Positions 34,425 to 43,355 of a DNA stretch of 64,000 nt are shown here, piece by piece. The position numbers and the translations under genes are program-made. How positions within the stretch are numbered: the stretch's first letter is position 1; each line of letters opens with the position of its first letter. The notes beneath the pieces were generated by a model, which worked only from the letters and a program-made list of their open reading frames with translations, did no database searches and was not told where the DNA came from. This DNA comes from Carboxylicivirga marina (lineage in GTDB: Bacteria > Bacteroidota > Bacteroidia > Bacteroidales > Marinilabiliaceae), in the NCBI RefSeq assembly GCF_016612505.1, contig NZ_JAENRR010000011.1, forward strand, positions 1-64,000, given 5' to 3'.

Positions 34425-35189
34425 ATGTCAGAAATTAATTCAATTATAAAACCTGAAAATCTTATCTATAAAAGAACCGAGGTTCTTTCAGATAATGATT
34501 TAAGCTACTGTCCGGGTTGTGGACACGGTACAGTTCATAAGCTAATTGCTGAGGTAATCGAAGAAATGGATATTCAGGATACAACCATTGGTATTGCACC
34601 TGTTGGTTGTTCTGTGTTAGCCTATAACTTTTTAGAGATTGACTGGCAGCAGGCTGCTCACGGTCGTGCACCAGCATTGGCTACAGCCGTTAAGCGTCTA
34701 ATGCCTGAGAAAAATGTATTCTCATACCAGGGCGATGGCGATTTAGCAGCTATCGGTACTGCTGAAACGATTCACGCATGTAACCGTGGCGAAAATATCG
34801 TTATGATTTTCATTAACAATGGTATTTACGGTATGACAGGTGGTCAGATGGCACCAACTACTTTGCCAGGTATGGCAGCTTCTACTTGTCCTGCTGGTCG
34901 TGACGTAAGCCACGATGGTGAGCCAATCAAAATTTCTGAAATTTTAGCACAATTACCAGGGACTTGTTATGTCACTCGTCAGTCGGTACACACAGCTGCC
35001 AATGTACGTAAAACCAAGAAAGCGTTACGTAAGGCATTTGAAAACCAGCAGGCAAATAAGGGTACATCGTTGGTTGAGGTGGTTTCAAACTGTAACTCAG
35101 GATGGAAAATGACACCTATTAAAGCCAATGAATGGATGGAAGAAAACATGTTCCCTTACTACCCACTTGGTGATATTAAGAGCGAGTAG
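34425..35189 (+). CDS. 2-oxoacid:ferredoxin oxidoreductase beta (thiamine-diphosphate) subunit
   Basis: A 254-residue beta subunit with the ThDP/Mg binding motif GDGDLAAIGTAETIHACNR and downstream NNGIYGMTGGQMAPTT. The N-terminal CPGCGHG is typical for KorB/VorB. It begins 3 bp after the alpha gene and forms the catalytic core with it. Confidence 0.95.
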   Translation: MSEINSIIKPENLIYKRTEVLSDNDLSYCPGCGHGTVHKLIAEVIEEMDIQDTTIGIAPVGCSVLAYNFLEIDWQQAAHGRAPALATAVKRLMPEKNVFSYQGDGDLAAIGTAETIHACNRGENIVMIFINNGIYGMTGGQMAPTTLPGMAASTCPAGRDVSHDGEPIKISEILAQLPGTCYVTRQSVHTAANVRKTKKALRKAFENQQANKGTSLVEVVSNCNSGWKMTPIKANEWMEENMFPYYPLGDIKSE

Positions 35190-35217
35190 TTCGGTTTAAT
35201 CTTTTAAAATTGACAAA

Positions 35218-35772
35218 ATGAAAGAAGAAATTATTATAGCCGGATTTGGTGGACAGGGTGTACTTTCAATGGGTAAGATTCTTGCTTACTCAGGCGTTAT
35301 GCAAGATATGGAAGTGTCGTGGATGCCAGCTTACGGTCCGGAAATGAGAGGTGGTACAGCTAACGTAACGGTTATTCTGAGTGAAGACCGTATTAGCTCA
35401 CCAATTCTACATGAATATGATACAGCTATCATTCTTAACCAGCAGTCGATGGATAAGTTTGAGAACGATGTAAAGCCAGGTGGTACTTTAATTTACGATG
35501 GCAATGGTATCACACGTCATCCTGAGCGTACCGATATTAATATTTATCGAGTTGATGCAACCGATGAAGCTGCACGCATGCATGCTGTAAAAACATTTAA
35601 CATGATTGTATTGGGTGGTTATCTTGAGGTGAAGCCTATTGTGAAAATGGAGAATGTGGTAGCTGGTTTGAAAAAGTCATTGCCAGAACGTCATCATCAT
35701 CTTATTCCAATGAATGAGAAAGCCATTACACGTGGTGGTGAGGTTATTAAAGAAGTTTCGTTGGTTAAATAA
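35218..35772 (+). CDS. 2-oxoacid:acceptor oxidoreductase gamma subunit
   Basis: A 184-residue gamma subunit with the Rossmann-like start IIAGFGGQGVLSMGKILAY and the family motifs PAYGPEMRGGTANV (CoA side) and LNQQSMDKF. It completes the four-subunit enzyme (delta, alpha, beta, gamma). A strong shared terminator lies 19 bp beyond the stop. Confidence 0.95.
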   Translation: MKEEIIIAGFGGQGVLSMGKILAYSGVMQDMEVSWMPAYGPEMRGGTANVTVILSEDRISSPILHEYDTAIILNQQSMDKFENDVKPGGTLIYDGNGITRHPERTDINIYRVDATDEAARMHAVKTFNMIVLGGYLEVKPIVKMENVVAGLKKSLPERHHHLIPMNEKAITRGGEVIKEVSLVK

Positions 35773-35790
35773 TCCAACTACTCATAAAAC

Positions 35791-35824
35791 AAAAGAGCGC
35801 ATCCAATTGGGTGCGCTCTTTTTG
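35791..35824. terminator. Bidirectional terminator between the VOR operon and the PurF gene
   Basis: aaaagagcgcatcc (35791-35804) pairs with gggtgcgctcttt around an aatt loop, with T-runs on both strands (tttttg on plus, ttttgtttt on minus). It serves both convergent units. Confidence 0.9.
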
Positions 35825-35842
35825 TATGCATGCATTTGTATG

Positions 35843-37252
35843 TTATTCAAAATAGCTTGAGCCATCCCAACAATGGGTACACAGCTTTTCTTTTGGCAGG
35901 CCTATGGCTTCAACCAAATCGTCCAATCTTTGAAACTTCAATGAGGTTAAATCGAGTGTTTCGCGTATTTCCTCAATCATGGCATTGTATTTCTCCGAAT
36001 TGCAATCGGAGTATTCCTTCATATCCACATCTTCTCTGCCTTCCAGTTTGCAAGCTGCTTTAATGGTGGCTAAATCCATGTTTGAACGAGAACGACTGAA
36101 ATTTAGGAATTCACAAGGATAGGTAAGGGGAGGACAAGCAATGCGCACATGTACCTCTTTAATACCAGCTTTGTGTAAATCCTGAACGTTGTCTTTTAGC
36201 TGTGTTCCACGCACGATTGAATCATCCAGAAAAATACCTCGGCCACCCTCAATCAGAGCTTTGTTTGGAAGAAGCTTCATCTTGGCTACCAAATCACGTG
36301 TTTTCTGACTTTGTGGCATAAAGCTTCGAGGCCATGTTGGGGTGTATTTTGAGTAAGGGCGTTTTAATGGAACACCTGTTGCATGGCTATAACCCATCGC
36401 ATGACCAACACCGGAGTCTGGAATGCCAGCACAAAAATCGGCATCGGTACCATTTCTTTTAGCCAGGGCAGCACCGCAACGGTAACGACTTTCATCTACA
36501 TTAATGCCTTCGTAAAACGATGGCGGATACCCGTAATAAACCCAAAGGAATGAGCAAACCTGCATTTTTTTGTTAGCTTGGCGTAGCTGTTTGTACCCAT
36601 CGGCCGTAATTTGAACGATTTCACCAGGGCCTAAGTATTTCTCGATTTCATAATCAAGGTTGGAAAAAGCACAAGTTTCAAAAGATGCAGCATAGCCATC
36701 CTTTTTCTTGCCAATTATAATTGGTGTTCGGCCCAGTTTATCTCTGGCAGCCAGCAAGCCTTCCTCGGTTAATATAAGCATTGAGCAAGAGCCCTTAATG
36801 CTATCATATACATTCTCAACACCTTCTTTAAAGGTTTTGCCTTCAGCTATTAACATGGCCACCAATTCAGTAGGGTTAATGCTATTCTGACTGGTTTCTG
36901 AGAAAGTACGATGTTGCTTAATAAAACGTTCTTCCAGTTCGTCAATGTTATTAATCTTTGAAACTGTGGCGACCGCAAAACGTCCTAGATGCGATGTGAC
37001 AATAATAGGTTGCGCTTCGGTGTCGGAGATAACGCCAATGCCGCTTGTACCATCAAACTCTTCAATGTCTGCTTCAAATTTGTTTCTGAAATAACCATCT
37101 TCCAGGCTATGAATTGCTCGCTGAAATCCTTTTTGAGGGTCAAAAAATGCCATTCCAGCCCTTTTGGTTCCTAAATGAGAATGATAATCTGTCCCATAGA
37201 AAACATCTGTTACGCAGTCACTTTTTGAAATGCTGCCAAAAAATCCGCTCAT
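35843..37252 (-). CDS. Amidophosphoribosyltransferase homologue lacking the N-terminal Cys
   Basis: A 469-residue PurF homologue. The phosphoribosyltransferase half keeps the PRPP loop IFLDDSIVRGTQL (about 341-353), and the four cysteines that bind the [4Fe-4S] cluster in Bacillus PurF seem present: one in MQVCSFLWVYYG, one in TYPCEF and two in CTHC near the C-terminus. But the N-terminus reads MSGFFGSISKSDC where the processed glutaminase nucleophile of PurF should be Cys-2 (CGIxG). I recall a similar second PurF-like protein (starting MGGFFG) across Bacteroidota, so this is probably a conserved paralogue, perhaps using ammonia or acting as a regulator, with the true PurF elsewhere. Confidence 0.85.
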   Translation of the reverse strand: MSGFFGSISKSDCVTDVFYGTDYHSHLGTKRAGMAFFDPQKGFQRAIHSLEDGYFRNKFEADIEEFDGTSGIGVISDTEAQPIIVTSHLGRFAVATVSKINNIDELEERFIKQHRTFSETSQNSINPTELVAMLIAEGKTFKEGVENVYDSIKGSCSMLILTEEGLLAARDKLGRTPIIIGKKKDGYAASFETCAFSNLDYEIEKYLGPGEIVQITADGYKQLRQANKKMQVCSFLWVYYGYPPSFYEGINVDESRYRCGAALAKRNGTDADFCAGIPDSGVGHAMGYSHATGVPLKRPYSKYTPTWPRSFMPQSQKTRDLVAKMKLLPNKALIEGGRGIFLDDSIVRGTQLKDNVQDLHKAGIKEVHVRIACPPLTYPCEFLNFSRSRSNMDLATIKAACKLEGREDVDMKEYSDCNSEKYNAMIEEIRETLDLTSLKFQRLDDLVEAIGLPKEKLCTHCWDGSSYFE

Positions 37253-37561
37253 GTGTATTAATATTTGTGATTGAGGTAATAAGCTGACTAATTTAATTAA
37301 TTCTAAGTGCTTAAAAAGCCAATATTTAGCACCGTATCTTATTTGGTTTTATTCTAAATGTAGTAGGTTGGATGTGTTATGTTTTGTAGAATCTGTTTGA
37401 AGCTTAGTTTATGTTGTTATCTGATGTGACCACTTGGTCTGTTTGCGATGAAAGAATGATGCTTTGGTACTTCAAAAAAGTTATGAACAATTTATGCCGG
37501 TATGTTACAAAGCAATGCTGATTGCTGTTCAGATATAAAACTAAGTTTTAGTTTTGTAGTG

Positions 37562-37858
37562 ATGGGAAGTCAGATTTTAAATAATCAGAAAAAAGCTTTT
37601 AGTATATTCAAACAATGGAGCCGTAAAGGCTACGCTATTTTTGGATCCTTGGGTAATGTTGTCCATATCGGTTGTTTATCAGTGGCCCTTCTTCAGTGTA
37701 TTGGGCTGTTATTAGGCCATATCGAAACCATGTTGTCTTGGGCTTTGCAACCTTTTAACGATGACTGTATGGAAGAGAATCGACTTGCAGAGCCAGTGTT
37801 GTTAACATTGAAGGCAAGTACTGATATTGTAAGTGATGTTTATAATAGATTAAGATGA
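37562..37858 (+). CDS. Small conserved protein upstream of bioB
   Basis: A 98-residue protein (ATG 37562; an upstream in-frame ATG at 37502 would add 20 residues without family support). It has a basic N-terminus with FKQWSRKGYAIFGSLGNVVH, a hydrophobic segment (about 34-50, IGCLSVALLQCIGLLLG) and an acidic C-terminal part. I recall similar small proteins with the RKGYAxFxSL-IG pattern in Bacteroidota near TonB receptor or vitamin genes; function unknown. A terminator hairpin follows at once, before bioB, so this gene may act as a leader or a target in bioB control. Confidence 0.55.
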   Translation: MGSQILNNQKKAFSIFKQWSRKGYAIFGSLGNVVHIGCLSVALLQCIGLLLGHIETMLSWALQPFNDDCMEENRLAEPVLLTLKASTDIVSDVYNRLR

Positions 37859-37867
37859 TATTTCTAA

Positions 37868-37900
37868 CCGTCAATAGGCTTGTTCTATTGGCGGTTTTTT
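37868..37900 (+). terminator. Terminator in the bioB leader (possible attenuator)
   Basis: ccgtcaatag (37868-37877) pairs with ctattggcgg (37885-37894), followed by six Ts ending 11 bp before the bioB start codon. It starts 10 bp after the stop of the small upstream gene. bioB must be expressed by read-through, by anti-termination or from an internal promoter. Confidence 0.75.
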
Positions 37901-37911
37901 ATTTATACAAT

Positions 37912-38871
37912 ATGATACAAACAATTAAAAAACGACTATTAAACGGAGGTGTGATTTCTCAAGCAGAAGCACTTGCATTAGCCAAAATTGATAATAAAGA
38001 AGGATTGTATGATTTGGCCAATACTATTCGACAGCATTTTAAAGGCGATTATATGGAACTGTGTTCCATTATGAATGCTAAATCGGGTAAGTGCTCACAA
38101 GATTGTAAGTGGTGCTCGCAATCCATGTTTCATAATACCAATGTAGAAGAGTATGAGTTAGTTGATTTAAAAGAAGCTGAGAATCTGGCAGAGGAGAATG
38201 CTCAGAAGGGTGTTGATCGATTTTCATTGGTGACCAGTGGACGTGTCATATCAAATAAAAACCTGGACCAGCTTTGTGGTGTATATCGAAAAATCAATCA
38301 AAAATCGTCGATTCATCTGTGTGCATCAATGGGCTTACTAAATCGACAACAACTTGATAAATTGTATGATTCAGGTGTAAGCCATTACCATTGTAATATC
38401 GAAACGGCACCTTCCTTCTTTCCTGAAATGTGCAGCTCTCATACTATTGAAGATAAAGTCAAGACCATTAAGGCAGCACGTGATGCCGGCATGGGCGTAT
38501 GCTCAGGTGGTATTATTGGTATGGGCGAATCGATGGAGCAACGCATTGAAATGGCTTTTTATTTAGCTGAATTAGGAATCGAATCCATCCCTATTAATGT
38601 ACTTATGCCTGTTAAAGGAACGAAGTTGGCTGAAATTGAACCATTGTCTGATGAGGAGATTCTGACCACATTTGCGCTGTTCAGACTTATTAATCCAATG
38701 GCCAATATTCGATTGGCTGGCGGACGAAGTTTAATTACTCGTATTCAGGATAAAGCTTTAAAAGCAGGAGTGAGTGCTGCATTGGTTGGTGATTACTTAA
38801 CAACCATCGGAACAAATATTGTGCAAGATAAAGAGACTTTTAAGGATGCCGGTTTTATTGTTGGTTGTTAA
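37912..38871 (+). CDS. Biotin synthase
   Basis: A 319-residue BioB. The radical SAM ligands are C61-x3-C65-x2-C68 in GKCSQDCKWCSQ; the [2Fe-2S] region includes SIHLCASMG and HYHCNIETAP, and the conserved Arg is in IRLAGGRSLI. It inserts sulfur into dethiobiotin. The ATG at 37912 is preferred; an ORF open from 37855 would overlap the terminator and the upstream gene. The rest of the biotin genes are not in this window. Confidence 0.94.
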   Translation: MIQTIKKRLLNGGVISQAEALALAKIDNKEGLYDLANTIRQHFKGDYMELCSIMNAKSGKCSQDCKWCSQSMFHNTNVEEYELVDLKEAENLAEENAQKGVDRFSLVTSGRVISNKNLDQLCGVYRKINQKSSIHLCASMGLLNRQQLDKLYDSGVSHYHCNIETAPSFFPEMCSSHTIEDKVKTIKAARDAGMGVCSGGIIGMGESMEQRIEMAFYLAELGIESIPINVLMPVKGTKLAEIEPLSDEEILTTFALFRLINPMANIRLAGGRSLITRIQDKALKAGVSAALVGDYLTTIGTNIVQDKETFKDAGFIVGC

Positions 38872-38960
38872 TCACTCATAATTAACCATTCGTCATATTA
38901 TAATGCATTTAAAATACTTTTTTGCTAACTTATTAGAGTTAACGATAAAACTCTGGAACT

Positions 38961-39332
38961 ATGAAGGGAGGCAATATAAACTTAATAGATCTTGATTTTG
39001 AATATAAAGTGTGGAAAAACCGTCTCACTTTGTTTATTAAAGAGATTGAAATATTAAAAAATCGGAACGAAGAAGTAAAGCATGAGCAAACGATTGTAGA
39101 GCTCAATACTGTTGAGTTAATGGTGCTCGATGAGCATACCGAGCAACTTAGTAAACTGTCCAATCGCATTAAGGTGCAGGAAAATGAGTTGCAATTTTAT
39201 AATAAGGATTTTCCAATTACTCAAAACCACCAGTATTATAAAGATCATGAGCTCCTAAGGGAAAAGATGGATGATATCTCAAAGATTCATTTTTATCGGG
39301 TGGCCGACCTGATAAAGGCATTAGGTATTTAA
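38961..39332 (+). CDS. Coiled-coil protein of unknown function
   Basis: A 123-residue, charged, mostly helical protein without signal peptide. Two likely coiled-coil stretches (about residues 8-75) are rich in Leu, Glu, Lys and Ile. I know no family. It stands alone between bioB and an SRPBCC gene, with its own terminator, so it is probably monocistronic. The coding character (stop-free frame, start near a purine-rich stretch, terminator) supports a real gene. Confidence 0.65.
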   Translation: MKGGNINLIDLDFEYKVWKNRLTLFIKEIEILKNRNEEVKHEQTIVELNTVELMVLDEHTEQLSKLSNRIKVQENELQFYNKDFPITQNHQYYKDHELLREKMDDISKIHFYRVADLIKALGI

Positions 39333-39357
39333 GCATAAAATCAGAATTGGCTTTGGT

Positions 39358-39394
39358 AAGAACTTGTAACACTTAGTTGCAGGTTCTTTTTTTT
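39358..39394 (+). terminator. Terminator of the coiled-coil protein gene
   Basis: aagaacttgtaac (39358-39370) and gttgcaggttctt (39376-39388) form a 13-bp stem with two G-T pairs, followed by a long T-run. Confidence 0.8.
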
Positions 39395-39557
39395 ATTACT
39401 GTCAGTAACGAGTGGAATTTAATTTTGATTTATATTTCAGTTATAATAATATGGCAATTTGTAGATTTTGAGTATGTTATTCAACTTGAATTTGCTTTCG
39501 TACAATATTTCAAGTTAATCAGCTTATCACGGTATCAATATATTTCATTCATAAACC

Positions 39558-39565
39558 TATCTTTG
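39558..39565 (+). promoter_or_regulatory. Candidate -7 element of the SRPBCC gene
   Basis: tatctttg matches TAnnTTTG 17 bp before the ATG at 39582, implying a very short leader. The -33 element is unclear. Confidence 0.4.
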
Positions 39566-39581
39566 CACAAAACAAACCATC

Positions 39582-39971
39582 ATGTACAAAGACTATAAAA
39601 CACGCATCAAGGTAAATGCAGAAATGGAAGATGCTTTTGCTGCATTTATCAATCCCTTTACCATTGAGTTATGGAGTGGATATCCGGCGGTGATGAGTAA
39701 AGAGGCCAACTCTGAATTCTCTTTGTGGGAAGGTGATATTACAGGTCGTGTTTTAGAAGTAGAGGACGAGAAAAAGATTGTACAGGAATGGTATTTTGGT
39801 GAGCAGGAAGCGTCATCAATTGCGACTATAAAATTCTTTCCACAGAGTGGTGGCAAAGTGCAAATTGATTTGCTGCACACGAATATTCCGGAGGAAGCCT
39901 ATGACGACATTGTTGAAGGATGGAATGACTATTACCTCGGTGCAATTAAAACATTTCTGGAAGTGCAATAG
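39582..39971 (+). CDS. SRPBCC/START-like domain protein
   Basis: A 129-residue single-domain protein with the helix-grip pattern: INPFTIELWSG near residue 23, SLWEGDITGRVLEVEDEKKI, VQEWYFGE and a C-terminal helix DDIVEGWNDYYLGAIKTFL. It resembles the AHSA1-like branch. Such proteins bind hydrophobic ligands; the ligand here is unknown. Monocistronic by spacing. Confidence 0.85.
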   Translation: MYKDYKTRIKVNAEMEDAFAAFINPFTIELWSGYPAVMSKEANSEFSLWEGDITGRVLEVEDEKKIVQEWYFGEQEASSIATIKFFPQSGGKVQIDLLHTNIPEEAYDDIVEGWNDYYLGAIKTFLEVQ

Positions 39972-40174
39972 ATTGCAGCTATTGCTTTCAGTTTCTTTTC
40001 GAGTTTAGTTGTTTCTAATTTGTATTCAAGAACTCATAAACCGATAATTTTAAATTCTTTTAACCGAACATGTTGTGTAACATCATGGAAACATGACTTC
40101 GGTCAATTATAGGGGTATTGTAAGGCCGTACTTTTGTGTCAGATTATTGATGCAGTTAAAGCACAGTTTAAACA

Positions 40175-40972
40175 ATGTTTCAGCAAGCAGATTCTCCCAC
40201 TGTCAGTACCCGAAAGGTGCATGCTATCTTTTTTAGTCCGGCCCGCTCTACCAAAAAAATTGTAGAAGCTATCGCCAGCGGTATTTCCGAAGAGTTTATC
40301 GTTCATGATATCACACAGGGTTTATTCAAGAACATTGAGCTGACGTCTAATGATATTGCTGTTGTTGGTGTACCAGCCTTCTCGGGTCAGGTGCCTGCTA
40401 TTGCGGCTCAATACATATCTCAAATTAAAGGGAATGGTGCACGAGCCATTATAACCTGTGCATATGGTAATTGTCATTACGAGAATACCTTGAGTGAGTT
40501 AAGTAATATTTGTGTTGAAGCTGGTTTTATTCCTATCAGCTCAGGTGCCTTTGTGTCGCGTCATTCGTTATTTCCAGAGCTGGGTAAAGGTCGTCCTGAT
40601 GCAAGGGATTTGGATAACGCCAGGCAATTTGGTAAAAAGAGTGTGCAACATTCAAGAATTATGAATGGTGGTGCATTTAAGTTAGAGGAGAAGTCTTCAA
40701 TGAGGCCACAGGGTATTGTTCCTTTGGTGGCCAAAGCTAATGGCGATTGTAATTTTTGTGGGCGCTGTGTGCAGGCATGTCCTGTAGGTGCCATAGATAC
40801 TCAAAATCCCAAAAAGACCGATAAAAAAGCATGCATATCCTGCACGCGTTGTATAGATGTATGTCCTTATGGTGCTCGCCAATTTAGTGGGCTTATGTAT
40901 CTGATCACTAAAAAGCGCTTGATGGATAAAAACAAAGAGCGTAAAGAGATTGAGGTGAATATCCCCTTGTAA
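40175..40972 (+). CDS. Flavodoxin-ferredoxin (EFR1-type) protein
   Basis: A 265-residue protein with an N-terminal flavodoxin-like domain (about 14-150; FFSPARSTKKIVEAIASG, GVPAFSGQVP, TCAYGNCHYENTL) and a C-terminal 2x[4Fe-4S] ferredoxin part with CNFCGRCVQACPVGAID and CISCTRCIDVCPYGAR. The electron carrier or flavoprotein is common in strict anaerobes (EFR1 family). Partner unknown. A terminator lies 42 bp after its stop. Confidence 0.92.
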   Translation: MFQQADSPTVSTRKVHAIFFSPARSTKKIVEAIASGISEEFIVHDITQGLFKNIELTSNDIAVVGVPAFSGQVPAIAAQYISQIKGNGARAIITCAYGNCHYENTLSELSNICVEAGFIPISSGAFVSRHSLFPELGKGRPDARDLDNARQFGKKSVQHSRIMNGGAFKLEEKSSMRPQGIVPLVAKANGDCNFCGRCVQACPVGAIDTQNPKKTDKKACISCTRCIDVCPYGARQFSGLMYLITKKRLMDKNKERKEIEVNIPL

Positions 40973-41014
40973 AAGTTAAAGAATACTACAATAAATCGAT
41001 TCTCTACAGTATAG

Positions 41015-41041
41015 CCTGCAAGTTCACTTGCAGGTTTTTTT
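41015..41041 (+). terminator. Terminator of the EFR1-type gene
   Basis: cctgcaag (41015-41022) and cttgcagg (41027-41034) form a perfect 8-bp stem with a ttca loop, followed by seven Ts. Confidence 0.92.
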
Positions 41042-41157
41042 ATAAATGAGAGTCTTACAGATAGAGTTCTGTGCCATTCGTTTTCAAGTGCTTACTTCTA
41101 TTTACTCTATAAATATTGTACCTTTAATTACAGTTAATTCTTTAAATTCCCTATTCT

Positions 41158-43341
41158 ATGTCAACAAATAATCATCAACTCGATCACATTGCTATTTCTG
41201 TTAAATCGCATATGTTATTACGACAGTTATTGCATGAAAATCCCATTCTGGAAGAAATAATGCGTAACGGCAGAAATGAGACTGAAGTATTAGTTGGTGT
41301 ACGCAATTGGGTGCTGGATGAAATAAAGAAGCATCCTGATGCTTATCAATTTTATAAGCGAGAAGCACATGGTCGTGAAGCCTTTGAGAAGTTAAGTTGG
41401 AAAGATTTTGCCGCTATCCGTATATTGGATTACATCGATAATGCGGGGCGCGAATTTGAAGATCTTAACCTGCGGGGCGAGATGGCCATAAGTAATCCTA
41501 TTCATTTGATTTGGTTAGCTGTTAGTAAAGGTACCGGTGGAGCCAAGCCATTTTTCTTTAAGGATATGCTAATGCTTTTTAAGCAGTTCAGAGGGGAGTA
41601 TAAAAGAAGTATTCCGACAAAAGAACAGGTGGAAGAGTGGATGGCACGTTGGTGTTCAGGCCGTGACCCAAGGATAGTTAAGCTAAGAGAGGAAAATAAA
41701 GATCGGATACTGAAAATAATCATCCGTCTTATTGATTCGGGCGAGGTTAATGACAGTCGATTCTATTTTGCAGAAGGCTTATCAAAAGAACAAAAGTACC
41801 TACATGCACTCGACTGGTGGGATAATCACTTATTTCATCTACGTTTTGCTGTACGTTCGCCTGATTTGTTAAATGAGATGCTCGACAATTCGCTTGACCC
41901 TGATACGATGAAGGTCCTGTATGATGCAGCTTCCAAAGGCATTCCTTTTTTTGTGAACCCTTATTACCTGTCGCTAATGCACGTGAGGGTGCCTTATTTT
42001 GCTGTTGGCGCTGATTTGGCTATCCGACATTACGTTATCTACAGTCAGAAGCTAATTGATGAATACGGCAAAATTGTGGCCTGGGAAAAGGAGGATACAG
42101 TAAAACCAGGTGAGCCCAACGCTGCTGGCTGGTTTTTGCCAAGCGAGCATAATATTCATCGGCGCTACCCCGAAGTGGCCATACTGATACCTGATACCAT
42201 GGGACGGGCATGCGGCGGCTTATGTGCCTCATGCCAGCGTATGTATGATTTTCAACGTGGTAACCTGAATTTTAATCTGGATAAGTTAAAACCGAAGCAA
42301 ACCTGGGATGAGAAACTGGATAACCTACTACAATATTTTGAAAAGGATTCGCAATTGCGCGATATCCTTATTACCGGAGGTGATGCACTGATGAGCTCAG
42401 ATAAGTCACTTAAAAAGATTCTGGACAGGGTTTATCAAATGGCACTTAATAAGGTAGAAGCCAATAAAAACAGAGTTAATGGCGAAAAGTATGCACATAT
42501 TTTGCGTATTCGATTAGGGAGTCGTTTACCGGTATATCTGCCACAACGAATAACGCCAGAACTGGTTAGCATTCTGGGTGATTTCAAAAAGAAGGCTTCT
42601 GAAATTGGTGTTAAGCAGTTTTTTATGCAAACCCATTTTGAGTCACCCATGGAAGTAACACCTGAAGCGCATCGGGCCATTAAACTGTTAAACTCGGCCG
42701 GATGGACGGTAACAAACCAGCACGTATTTACCACTGCGGCTTCTCGACGCGGCCATGCAGCTAAATTGCGTAAAGTGTTAAACGAAATTGGTGTAATCAA
42801 TTATTATACCTTTAGCGTGAAAGGCTACATGGAAAATAGCTTCAACTTTGCCACCAATGAGCGTGCTGTACAGGAGCAGATGGAGGAGAAGGTGATTGGC
42901 AAAATTCCAAAGGAATATTATCCGGTGATTAAAGAGTTTCCGAACAATGCCGATGCCATTGAAGAGGAGATGGCCAAGCTGATGAAAGAGAGTGGCTTGC
43001 CCTTTTTAGGTACCGATCGTAATGTGCTCAACCTGCCAGGTGTTGGTAAAAGCCTTACTTTTCGAACCATTGGTATTACCCGCTATGGTCGACGTATACT
43101 CGAATTTGAACTCGATCACACCAGAAACCACAGTCCGGCTATGCAGCAAATGAGCAAGGTCATTATTATCGAATCCAAATCTATTAGTGAATACCAACGC
43201 CAGATGCAGGATCTGGGGGAGGAATTTGAAGATTATGAAAGCATTTGGGGATACTCAATAGGTGAAACCGAGCAACGGATTCCAATATACGATTACCCAG
43301 ATTACGACTATCAGCTAACACAAGACTTTACTAACCTGTAA
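41158..43341 (+). CDS. KamA-like radical SAM protein, long form
   Basis: A 727-residue relative of lysine 2,3-aminomutase. The [4Fe-4S] ligands are C352-x3-C356-x2-C359 (ACGGLCASCQRMYDF), and ILITGGDALMSS follows. The likely PLP Lys is K631 in LNLPGVGKSLTF, where KamA has a GGGK-type motif. Family members are usually 400-470 residues; here about 330 residues precede the radical SAM core, without signal peptide and with a helical look. This longer form is known to me from Bacteroidota only as an uncharacterised KamA family protein. It could isomerise lysine or another amino acid (for fermentation) or have a new substrate. Its 3' end faces the transporter gene 14 bp away. Confidence 0.85.
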   Translation: MSTNNHQLDHIAISVKSHMLLRQLLHENPILEEIMRNGRNETEVLVGVRNWVLDEIKKHPDAYQFYKREAHGREAFEKLSWKDFAAIRILDYIDNAGREFEDLNLRGEMAISNPIHLIWLAVSKGTGGAKPFFFKDMLMLFKQFRGEYKRSIPTKEQVEEWMARWCSGRDPRIVKLREENKDRILKIIIRLIDSGEVNDSRFYFAEGLSKEQKYLHALDWWDNHLFHLRFAVRSPDLLNEMLDNSLDPDTMKVLYDAASKGIPFFVNPYYLSLMHVRVPYFAVGADLAIRHYVIYSQKLIDEYGKIVAWEKEDTVKPGEPNAAGWFLPSEHNIHRRYPEVAILIPDTMGRACGGLCASCQRMYDFQRGNLNFNLDKLKPKQTWDEKLDNLLQYFEKDSQLRDILITGGDALMSSDKSLKKILDRVYQMALNKVEANKNRVNGEKYAHILRIRLGSRLPVYLPQRITPELVSILGDFKKKASEIGVKQFFMQTHFESPMEVTPEAHRAIKLLNSAGWTVTNQHVFTTAASRRGHAAKLRKVLNEIGVINYYTFSVKGYMENSFNFATNERAVQEQMEEKVIGKIPKEYYPVIKEFPNNADAIEEEMAKLMKESGLPFLGTDRNVLNLPGVGKSLTFRTIGITRYGRRILEFELDHTRNHSPAMQQMSKVIIIESKSISEYQRQMQDLGEEFEDYESIWGYSIGETEQRIPIYDYPDYDYQLTQDFTNL

Positions 43342-43355
43342 GAGGAGGCTAACAC

